Source: an uncultured beta proteobacterium
GTDB taxonomy: Bacteria; Pseudomonadota; Gammaproteobacteria; Burkholderiales; Burkholderiaceae_C
Length of the DNA stretch: 6,500 nucleotides
NCBI GenBank assembly: GCA_903834645.1
Contig: CAILKA010000406.1
Span: 1-6,500, forward strand
Reading direction: 5' to 3'
Below are positions 1 through 5,715 of this stretch, piece by piece. The translations under genes were made by a program, and so were the position numbers. Every line of letters starts with the position of its first letter. The stretch's first letter is position 1. The notes beneath the pieces are model-generated. The model was not told the origin of the DNA, made no database searches, and worked only from the letters and a program-made list of their open reading frames with translations.

Positions 1-1
1 C

Positions 2-1129
2 GAGGACGGCGCAACGCGCCAGGCACGGCGTGCGGCCCTGGAAGCGCGCCACGCCGGGCAGCTCCTGGGCCTGTCCTATCCCGAGATCGGTGTCGAGGTG
101 GCGCGCCTGTGGGGGTGGCCCAGCACGATGCTACGCGCGATGCAGCCCATGGCCCCCGAGGACTACCAGGGCCCGCGCCCGGGCGAGGACCGGGTGCGGC
201 TGGTGGCCTCGCTGGCCAACCAGATGGCCGATGTGATCGCCGACACGCCCCAGGAGGCGCTGGTGGACGCGCTCGTGGGTTTCCAGGCGCGCTGGAAGCA
301 CTTCCTGGGCGAGGATCCGAAACCCTTCCAGGCGCTGCTGGGCCGCGTGGAGCGGCAGTGGAGCGAACTCGCCGCCGTCACGCATGTGTCCGAAGCCGCG
401 GGGAGCACGCGTCGCCGCACGCCACGCGCCACCGAGCCTGCCGCAGGCGCCAAGGCGCCCGCGCCCGCCTGGCCGGCCTTTGAGGTGGCGGGCGTGCTGC
501 GCCGGCAAAGCGCGGTGCCTCGCGCCCCGTCGGCTGGCCAGGTCACCCCGCCCCGGCGCACCCCGCGCGGCAGCATCGTTCCGGAGGAAGCGCAAGCCGC
601 GCTCGCCCGGGGCGCGCAGCGGCTGGCGCAGTCGGTCGAGCAGGGCTGCAGCGCGGCGGCCGCGCTGCAGCTGGTCATGGAGGTGATGGTCGAGGCGCTG
701 GGCGCGCAGCGCGTGGTGGTGTGCCTGCGCGAGCCGGCCACCGGATGGCTGCAAGGCCGCCTCGGCGAGGGCGCGGGGATGCCGCGCCTGCTCACGCACT
801 TCCGGATCGACCCGGCCTGCGCGCAGGATCTCTTCGGCCTGGCCTGCTCGCGCAACCTCGACACGGTCATCGACGACGCCACCAAGCCGGCCACCTGGCG
901 CGGGCTGCCGCAGTGGTTCCGCATGCACCTGGGCGTGCGCTGCCTGATGCTGCTGCCGCTGATGGGCGACAAGGGTTGCATCGGCCTGATCTATGCCGAC
1001 CACCCCGAACCCGGCGGGCTGCCGGTGCAGGGCGAGCGGCTGGCGCAGGTGCAGGCGCTGCGCGACCAGGTGCAGGCGCTGCTCGTGCGCCGCGCCGCCC
1101 CGGCGCAGGCCCAGCCCAGCGCAGCCTGA
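2..1129 (+). CDS. HDOD-domain protein with C-terminal GAF-like domain (5' end off the left edge)
   Basis: The reading frame is open from base 2 to the TGA at 1127-1129, so 375 C-terminal residues are visible and the true start lies outside the window. Visible residues about 17-50 (HAGQLLGLSYPEIG, then VARLWGWP) match the last helices of an HDOD domain, a module related to HD phosphohydrolases and usually found in bacterial signalling proteins. The helical stretch after it, to about residue 130, resembles the extension seen in Burkholderiales HDOD proteins. A low-complexity linker rich in Ala, Pro and Arg follows (about 130-190). The C-terminal 170 residues look like a GAF sensor domain, with the runs FGLACSRNLDTVIDDA, LGVRCLMLLPL and GCIGLIYADHP. 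Related proteins often carry further N-terminal domains, sometimes a Ser/Thr kinase; this cannot be judged here. The ligand and target are unknown. It is probably a cytoplasmic regulator, as no membrane segment is visible. Confidence 0.82.
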   Translation, partial: EDGATRQARRAALEARHAGQLLGLSYPEIGVEVARLWGWPSTMLRAMQPMAPEDYQGPRPGEDRVRLVASLANQMADVIADTPQEALVDALVGFQARWKHFLGEDPKPFQALLGRVERQWSELAAVTHVSEAAGSTRRRTPRATEPAAGAKAPAPAWPAFEVAGVLRRQSAVPRAPSAGQVTPPRRTPRGSIVPEEAQAALARGAQRLAQSVEQGCSAAAALQLVMEVMVEALGAQRVVVCLREPATGWLQGRLGEGAGMPRLLTHFRIDPACAQDLFGLACSRNLDTVIDDATKPATWRGLPQWFRMHLGVRCLMLLPLMGDKGCIGLIYADHPEPGGLPVQGERLAQVQALRDQVQALLVRRAAPAQAQPSAA

Positions 1130-1148
1130 GCCGCGCAGCCTGAGCCGC
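1121..1148. repeat. Perfect 14-bp tandem duplication across a stop codon
   Basis: The unit GCAGCCTGAGCCGC occurs twice with no spacer, at 1121-1134 and 1135-1148. The first copy encodes the last codons and the TGA stop of the HDOD/GAF gene; the second lies just after it. It looks like a replication-slippage duplication. Because the stop is inside the first copy, the duplication does not change the protein. Confidence 0.9.
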
Positions 1149-1196
1149 GCGCGCCCGCGTTCTCCCGTGGAGGGCGGCCAGCCGCCTGTGCGTCGA

Positions 1197-1202
1197 TATG
1201 AT
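1197..1202 (+). promoter_or_regulatory. rep: Possible -10 element (TATGAT) just upstream of rep
   Basis: TATGAT differs from the sigma-70 -10 consensus TATAAT at one position and is a rare AT-rich island in this GC-rich region. It ends 10 bases before the ATG at 1213, so a transcript starting at the usual distance would be nearly leaderless. That fits the absence of a Shine-Dalgarno sequence. No recognisable -35 box lies 16-18 bases upstream, so the call is tentative. Confidence 0.3.
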
Positions 1203-1212
1203 CGCCCCCTCC

Positions 1213-3267
1213 ATGACTGCGGCACCCCACGGACTGAACCCTGCCCAGGCCCGTGCGGTGCATCACCTGCACGGGCCCTGCCTGGTGCTGGCCGGCGCCG
1301 GCTCGGGCAAGACGCGCGTGATCGTGCACAAGATCGCCAAGCTGCTCGACACGGGCGTGGAGCCCGCGCGCGTGGCGGCCATCACCTTCACCAACAAGGC
1401 GGCCGCCGAGATGCGCGAGCGTGCGCGTGCGCTGGTGGGTGCGCGCGCGGCCAAGGATCTCGTCGTGAGCACCTTTCACGCGCTGGGGGTGCGCATGCTG
1501 CGCGCCGACGGCACGCGCATCGGGCTCAAGGAGAACTTCTCGATCCTGGACGCCGATGACGTGCTCGGCGTGCTGCGCGAGGCCGGCGGCACCACCGATG
1601 CCAAGGTTGCACGCGGCTGGCAGTGGCAGATCAGCCTGTGGAAGAACCAGGGGCTCGACCCCGCGCAGGCGCTGGCGGTGGCCAAGGACGAGCACGAGCA
1701 GTCAGCCGCGCGCGTGATGCAGCGCTACGCCGAGCGGCTGCTGGCCTTTCAGGCGGTGGACTTCGACGACCTGATCGGGCTGCCCCTGGCGCTGCTGGCG
1801 CGCGACGAGGAGGCGCGCGCGAAGTGGCAGCAGGCCTTTGCCCACGTGCTCGTGGACGAGGTGCAGGACACCAACGCCGTGCAGTACGAGCTGCTCAAGG
1901 CGCTGGTGGGGCGCAACGGCATCTTCACCGCCGTGGGCGACGATGACCAGAGCATCTACGGCTGGCGCGGCGCGACGCTGGACAACCTCAAGCGGCTGCC
2001 GCAGGACTACCCGAGGCTCGAGGTCATCGCGCTCGAGCAGAACTACCGCTCCACGGGCGCCATCCTGCGCGCAGCCAACCACGTGATCGCGGCCAACCCC
2101 AAGCTCTTTGCCAAGAAGCTGTGGAGCGAGCTCGGCGAGGGCGAGCCGGTGGCGCTCGTGGAGTGCGACGGCGAGGAGCACGAAGCCGAGCGTGCGGTCT
2201 CGCGCATCCGCGCGCTGCGCTCCAGTGGGGCGGCGGCGCACTGGGCCGACTTCGCGGTGCTCTACCGCGCCAACCATCAGTCCCGGGCTTTCGAGCAGAA
2301 GCTGCGCGCGGCGCAGATTCCCTACAAGGTCTCGGGCGGGCAGAGCTTCTTCGATCGCGCCGAGATCCGCGACCTGTGCGCGTGGCTGCGCCTGCTCGTC
2401 AACGCCGACGACGACCCGGCCTTCCTGCGCGCCGTGACCACGCCCAAGCGCGGCATCGGCCACCAGACGCTGGCCAGCCTGGGCGAGTTCGCCGCGCGCT
2501 GGAAGACGAGCCTGTTCGAGGCGCTCTTCTCGCCGAGCCTGTCCACGGCGCTGCGTGACAAGGCGCTGCACGCACTGCACGAGTTCGGGCGCGAGGTGCG
2601 CGATCTGGAGTACCGCGCCCGCCACACCGAGGGCGAGGAGGCGGCGCGCGCCTTCCTGATGGAGTGGCTCAAGGCCATCGGCTACGAGCAGCACCTCCTC
2701 GACACCGAGGACAGCGAGAGGCTTGCGGCCGCGCGCTGGAGCAACGTCATCGACTTCGTCGACTGGATCGCCCGGCGCTGCGGCGGCCAGCTCACCCAGG
2801 AAGGCGGCACCTTCGAGACCGAGCGGCAAAGCGTGCTGCAGGTGGCGCAGACCATCAGCGTCATCATCAGCCTGGCCGAGCGCCAGAAGGATGCCGACGT
2901 GGTGACCCTCTCCACTCTGCACGCAGCCAAGGGCCTGGAGTGGCCGCACGTGGTGCTGGCCGGCGTCAACGAGGGGTTGCTGCCCTTCACCGGCGGGGAG
3001 GAGCCGCTGGCGCCCGAGCGGCTGCACGAGGAGCGGCGCCTCATGTACGTGGGCATCACGCGCGCGCGCCGCACGCTGGCCGTCTCGACGCTGCGCCGGC
3101 GCAAGCGCGGCCGCGACACGGTGGCGGGTGTGCCCAGCCGCTTCATTGCCGAGATGCGGCTGGACGAGCGCGAGGGCGTCAAGGAAAGCCCGCGCGAGCG
3201 GCTGCGCCGGCTGCGCGAGCAGCTCACCGAGCAGACGGTCGCAGCAGATACAGACCCGAGCCCATGA
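1213..3267 (+). CDS. rep: ATP-dependent DNA helicase Rep (UvrD/Rep superfamily 1A)
   Basis: The product is a 684-residue 3'-5' DNA helicase, close to the roughly 673 residues of E. coli Rep. Rep helps forks pass protein roadblocks and helps restart stalled forks in the cytoplasm. All helicase motifs are seen: Q motif LNPAQ (8-12), Walker A AGAGSGKT (27-34), Ia ITFTNKAAAEM (57-67), motif II LVDEVQDTN (213-221), III GDDDQSIYGWRG (242-253), IV EQNYRS (275-280), V TLHAAKGLEW (568-577) and VI YVGITRARR (612-620). Collinear similarity to E. coli Rep, including EEHEAER, ILYRxNHQSR-like and SGGxSFF segments, favours Rep over UvrD or PcrA. Motif II has Val where Tyr is usual. An in-frame ATG at 1198 would add five residues; 1213 is preferred because 1198 falls inside the possible -10 box, but neither start has a Shine-Dalgarno. 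The 3' end overlaps a transporter remnant on the opposite strand by 44 bases. Confidence 0.95.
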   Translation: MTAAPHGLNPAQARAVHHLHGPCLVLAGAGSGKTRVIVHKIAKLLDTGVEPARVAAITFTNKAAAEMRERARALVGARAAKDLVVSTFHALGVRMLRADGTRIGLKENFSILDADDVLGVLREAGGTTDAKVARGWQWQISLWKNQGLDPAQALAVAKDEHEQSAARVMQRYAERLLAFQAVDFDDLIGLPLALLARDEEARAKWQQAFAHVLVDEVQDTNAVQYELLKALVGRNGIFTAVGDDDQSIYGWRGATLDNLKRLPQDYPRLEVIALEQNYRSTGAILRAANHVIAANPKLFAKKLWSELGEGEPVALVECDGEEHEAERAVSRIRALRSSGAAAHWADFAVLYRANHQSRAFEQKLRAAQIPYKVSGGQSFFDRAEIRDLCAWLRLLVNADDDPAFLRAVTTPKRGIGHQTLASLGEFAARWKTSLFEALFSPSLSTALRDKALHALHEFGREVRDLEYRARHTEGEEAARAFLMEWLKAIGYEQHLLDTEDSERLAAARWSNVIDFVDWIARRCGGQLTQEGGTFETERQSVLQVAQTISVIISLAERQKDADVVTLSTLHAAKGLEWPHVVLAGVNEGLLPFTGGEEPLAPERLHEERRLMYVGITRARRTLAVSTLRRRKRGRDTVAGVPSRFIAEMRLDEREGVKESPRERLRRLREQLTEQTVAADTDPSP

Positions 3268-3388
3268 TGGCCGCGATGCCCGCCCACGCGAGTGGGTCGG
3301 GCACGTCGCCCCACACGAGCCAGCCCGCGGCCACGGCCATCAGCAGCCCGCTGTAGCGAAAGGGCGCCACGGCCGAGAGCTCACCGAT
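3224..3388 (-). pseudogene. C-terminal remnant of a DMT/EamA-family transporter
   Basis: Fifty-four codons and a TGA (3226-3224) on the minus strand read as the last part of a drug/metabolite transporter: GELSAVAPFRYSGLL, then a hydrophobic helix ending GWLVWGDVPD, then a second helix AWAGIAAIMGSGLYLLR. This is the typical end of EamA proteins: PFRYSG, the GWLxxGExPD-type loop, and a last transmembrane helix finishing in GLYxLR. Full-length family members have about 290-300 residues and ten helices. Only the last two helices remain, and the codon before the first homologous residue is the stop of the neighbouring ccdA-type gene. There is no room for the N-terminus and no ribosome binding site, so the piece is almost certainly not expressed as a working protein. 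The remaining codons show no frameshift or stop, suggesting a fairly recent event. Overlap with the rep 3' end may be ancestral convergent overlap. Confidence 0.8.
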
Positions 3389-4123
3389 TCAGAAGAGTAC
3401 CGTCAGGTTCAGCCAGCCCTCGGGCAGCAGCGCGTTCACGCGCGCCTCCAGCCACTTGTCGCCGCCCGTCAGGATCGCCACACCCATGGCGCCCAGCACC
3501 ACGGCAAAGACATTCTTGATGCGCCCGATGCGCGCCAGCACCCATCCGCGTGCCTGGTGGAAGCCCGCGCGCGAGGCGTAGGCCACTGCCACGAGCGGCA
3601 CGGCTGCTCCGATGCCGAACAGGCCGAGGATCACGCCGCCGCGCACGCCCCCGCCCTCGCTGGCCACGAGCGTGAGGGCAGAGGCCAGCAGGGGCCCGGA
3701 GCACGGGCTCCAGACCAGGCCGAGCACCGCGCCCAGGCCGAGGGCGCCCAGCAGCGATCCGCCCGACAGCCGCGAGGAGGCTGCCTGCGCGCCGCTGGCC
3801 AGCGGCGTCATCCACTGCGTGAAGCGCTCGCTCCAGGCCGGCACGAGCATGACGGCCGCAAAGCCCACGAGCAGCCAGCCGCCGAAAGCCCGCACGATGT
3901 CGCCGTCCAGCCCGATGGCCGGCCCGGCCAGGCCCACCAGCACGCCGATCGCGGCAAACGACAGTGCCATGCCCACGCCCATGGCCACCGGGGCGAGACG
4001 GTGCGCCTGCAGCGCTCCGCCGAGCACCAGCGGCAGCAACGGGAACACGCAAGGGCTGAGCGTGGTGAGGCTGCCCGCGGCCAGGCTCAGTGCCGCCTGC
4101 GGCAGGGAAAGGCTCAACGACAC
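3389..4123 (-). CDS. CcdA/DsbD-type transmembrane thiol-disulfide transporter
   Basis: The product has 244 residues and is an integral inner-membrane protein that should pass reducing equivalents from cytoplasmic thioredoxin to a periplasmic partner. It is strongly hydrophobic, with about six membrane segments (roughly 10-38, 44-68, 77-95, 124-150, 160-183, 200-220). It carries the two reactive cysteines of the family in matching motifs: LSPCVFPLLPL (Cys25) and VWSPCSGPLL (Cys141). The length fits CcdA or the isolated membrane domain of DsbD; there are no periplasmic DsbD domains. The start chosen is GTG at 4123, with TTG at 4117 as an alternative. The frame runs further upstream, but that stretch is antisense-like Arg/Ser/Ala-rich sequence inside the thioredoxin gene. 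No clear Shine-Dalgarno is seen, so translation may be coupled to the thioredoxin gene, whose stop is 19 bases away. That gene probably encodes its periplasmic partner. Confidence 0.88.
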   Translation of the reverse strand: MSLSLSLPQAALSLAAGSLTTLSPCVFPLLPLVLGGALQAHRLAPVAMGVGMALSFAAIGVLVGLAGPAIGLDGDIVRAFGGWLLVGFAAVMLVPAWSERFTQWMTPLASGAQAASSRLSGGSLLGALGLGAVLGLVWSPCSGPLLASALTLVASEGGGVRGGVILGLFGIGAAVPLVAVAYASRAGFHQARGWVLARIGRIKNVFAVVLGAMGVAILTGGDKWLEARVNALLPEGWLNLTVLF

Positions 4124-4142
4124 GGGGTCTGCCGGCGCCGCG

Positions 4143-4538
4143 TCACAGTGCGGCGCGCAGCGCGGTGCGGAACTTCTCGGCCGAGGTGTCGCCCGCCAGG
4201 CGGGCGCGCTCGTCCTTGCCGCGGAAGACGACCATCGTCGACTGGCTGCGCACACGAAGCGTCTTGCGCAGCGCCTTCTCCTTGTCGTAGTCGGCCACGA
4301 GCAGCAGCACGTCCAGGCCCTTTTCGGCCTGCAGTTGCGCGATCGCCTTCTCCTGCTGCTTGCAGGTGCCGCACCAGTCGGCGTGGAAGTGCACGGCCAC
4401 TGGCTGGCCGGCGGTCTGCGCAGCGGCCAGGGCTTCGGCCGAGAAGGGCTTGACCTCGAGCGCTTGCGCGAGGGTGGCGGCGCCCGCGATGACGGCGCCC
4501 AGCAGGGCGCGGATCCAGATCCGGGGAAGGGTCGGCAT
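4143..4538 (-). CDS. Secreted thioredoxin-fold protein, probable partner of the CcdA-type protein
   Basis: The product has 131 residues. It begins with a signal peptide: basic start MPTLPRIWIR, a hydrophobic core LLGAVIAGAATL, and a likely cleavage after AQA (residue 26). The mature part is a short thioredoxin domain with HADWCGTCK (active-site Cys56 and Cys59), a central strand LLLVADYD, and RSQSTMVVFRG before the last strand and helix. In classical thioredoxins the last loop has cis-proline before Thr; here that position is Ser100. The ATG at 4538 has a strong Shine-Dalgarno (AGGAG, 7-base spacer) and begins the signal peptide; an upstream in-frame ATG at 4577 would put extra polar residues before it. 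It is probably reduced in the periplasm, or at the outer membrane face, by the CcdA-type protein encoded next. Its substrate is unknown; cytochrome c maturation or another reductive task is possible. Confidence 0.88.
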   Translation of the reverse strand: MPTLPRIWIRALLGAVIAGAATLAQALEVKPFSAEALAAAQTAGQPVAVHFHADWCGTCKQQEKAIAQLQAEKGLDVLLLVADYDKEKALRKTLRVRSQSTMVVFRGKDERARLAGDTSAEKFRTALRAAL

Positions 4539-4545
4539 GGGGAGA

Positions 4546-4550
4546 CTCCT
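4546..4550 (-). promoter_or_regulatory. Shine-Dalgarno of the thioredoxin-like gene
   Basis: On the minus strand AGGAG lies 7 bases before the ATG at 4538. It decides the start in favour of 4538 over the in-frame ATG at 4577. Confidence 0.8.
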
Positions 4551-4629
4551 GGGTGAGAGGGTGCGGTGCAGGGACATGGGTGGATTCGCTGCGGCGGCGG
4601 TTACGGTTACAGCGCGGGGCGTGCGCCGC

Positions 4630-5703
4630 TCAGCCCGCCACCACGAGGCGAGGCTGCACGGCCGCCTCGCAACGACCGACCACCGCAGCCGCGTCGAAGC
4701 CATGACGCCGGAAGATCGCAAGCACCGCGTCCACGGAGCCCGGCTCGCAGGCCACGAGCAGCCCTCCGCTGGTCTGCGGGTCGGTCAGCAGCGCGCGGTC
4801 TTCGGGCGCGAAGGCTCCCGGCAGGCTCACGTCGTGGCCGTAGCCGGCCCAGTTGCGCCCCGAGGCCCCCGTGACGTAGCCCTGCGCGGCGAGGGCGCGC
4901 ACGCCCGGCAGCAGCGGCACGGCAGGCCAGTCCAGGTGCACCTGCAGTCCCGCGCCACGGGCCATCTCGAGTGCATGGCCGGCCAGGCCGAAGCCGGTCA
5001 CGTCGGTCAGTGCATGCACGCCCGGCAGCTCGGCGAGTTCCGGGCCCGGGGTGTTCAGGCGCGTCGTCGTCTCGATCATCCGCGCATAGCCCGCCTCGCC
5101 GAGCTCGCCCTTCTTGAGCGCAGCGCTCATCACGCCCACGCCCAGCGCCTTGCCGAGCACGAGCACGTCGCCGGCGCGCGCGTCGGCGTTGCGGCGCACG
5201 CGCGAGGGGTGCACGAGCCCGAGCGCCACGAGTCCGTAGATCGCCTCCACCGAGTCGATCGTGTGGCCGCCGGCAATCGGGATGCCCGCGGCCCGGCACA
5301 CCGAGGCGCCACCCTCGAGCACGCGGCCGATGGTGGCGGTGGACAGCACGTTGATGGGCATGCCCACCAGCGCCAGGGCGAGGATGGGCTTGCCGCCCAT
5401 GGCGTAGACGTCGCTGATCGCGTTGGTGGCCGCGATGCGCCCGAAGTCGAACGGATCGTCGACGATGGGCATGAAGAAGTCGGTGGTGGCGATCAGCGCC
5501 TGATCGTCGTTGAGCCGGTAGACGGCCGCATCGTCGGCCGTCTCGATGCCCACCAGCAACTCCGGCGGGATCGGCATCGCAGCCGTGCCCTTGAGGATCT
5601 CCGAGAGCACGCCCGGGGCGATCTTGCAGCCGCAGCCGCCGCCGTGCGAAAGCGAGGTCAGGCGCGGCTCAGCCGCAGGGGCCACGGGTTCGGGCGCGTT
5701 CAT
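4630..5703 (-). CDS. senC: Selenophosphate synthetase (SelD family), probably SenC of selenoneine biosynthesis
   Basis: The product has 357 residues, full length for SelD (E. coli about 347). It makes selenophosphate, AMP and phosphate from selenide, ATP and water in the cytoplasm. Conserved elements are all present: HGGGCGCK (20-27) with the catalytic Cys at residue 24, encoded TGC and so not selenocysteine, and the essential Lys27; DDAAVY (57-62); TTDFFMPIVD (73-82); FGRIAATNAISDVYAMGG (87-104); AGGHTID (144-150); TDVTGFGLAGH (233-243) and DPQTSGG (308-314). ATG 5703 has a good Shine-Dalgarno overlapping the stop of the gene before it. Sequence alone does not separate SelD, serving selenocysteine and selenouridine, from SenC. 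The name SenC rests on tight coupling to a SenB-type glycosyltransferase, the known sen arrangement. It could also be the cell's only SelD, serving several pathways. Confidence 0.93.
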   Translation of the reverse strand: MNAPEPVAPAAEPRLTSLSHGGGCGCKIAPGVLSEILKGTAAMPIPPELLVGIETADDAAVYRLNDDQALIATTDFFMPIVDDPFDFGRIAATNAISDVYAMGGKPILALALVGMPINVLSTATIGRVLEGGASVCRAAGIPIAGGHTIDSVEAIYGLVALGLVHPSRVRRNADARAGDVLVLGKALGVGVMSAALKKGELGEAGYARMIETTTRLNTPGPELAELPGVHALTDVTGFGLAGHALEMARGAGLQVHLDWPAVPLLPGVRALAAQGYVTGASGRNWAGYGHDVSLPGAFAPEDRALLTDPQTSGGLLVACEPGSVDAVLAIFRRHGFDAAAVVGRCEAAVQPRLVVAG

Positions 5704-5709
5704 GGGGGA

Positions 5710-5715
5710 TCCTTT
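5710..5715 (-). promoter_or_regulatory. senC: Shine-Dalgarno of senC, overlapping the senB stop codon
   Basis: AAAGGA on the minus strand is spaced 6 bases from the ATG at 5703. Its first A is the last base of the senB TGA (5717-5715). A ribosome finishing senB would sit on the senC initiation site, which points to translational coupling and matched production of the two enzymes. Confidence 0.75.

Noticed and set aside
1172..1187. Inverted repeat GGCGG/CCGCC with a 4-base loop as a terminator of the HDOD/GAF gene
   Set aside because: The stem is only 5 bp plus a possible G-U pair and no T-run follows; short GC palindromes are common in DNA of this composition.
131..1225. Minus-strand open frame of 364 codons opposite the HDOD/GAF gene
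   Set aside because: It has no domain features; the plus-strand frame has recognisable HDOD and GAF segments that continue to the left edge.
1702..3027. Minus-strand open frame of 441 codons within rep
   Set aside because: It is antisense to a helicase with all motifs intact, and its composition is a mirror of GC-rich codons with no family signature.
3389..3391. TGA at the ccdA end as a selenocysteine codon giving a fused CcdA-transporter protein, suggested by the nearby selenophosphate synthetase
   Set aside because: The ccdA-type protein is already full length, the downstream residues belong to an unrelated transporter, no redox motif surrounds the TGA, and the synthetase is better explained by selenoneine synthesis.
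3128..4453. Plus-strand open frame of 441 codons across the rep end, the transporter remnant and the ccdA gene
   Set aside because: The translation is low-complexity (Arg, Ala, His, Gln) and lies opposite clearly coding minus-strand genes.
4143..4577. Longer thioredoxin gene starting at the ATG at 4577
   Set aside because: The ATG at 4538 has an AGGAG at ideal spacing and starts a textbook signal peptide; the extra 13 residues would precede it without purpose.
4599..4610. Direct repeat GGTTAC x2 between senC and the thioredoxin gene as an operator
   Set aside because: Two 6-bp copies are too little evidence, and no -10 or -35 element can be recognised beside them.
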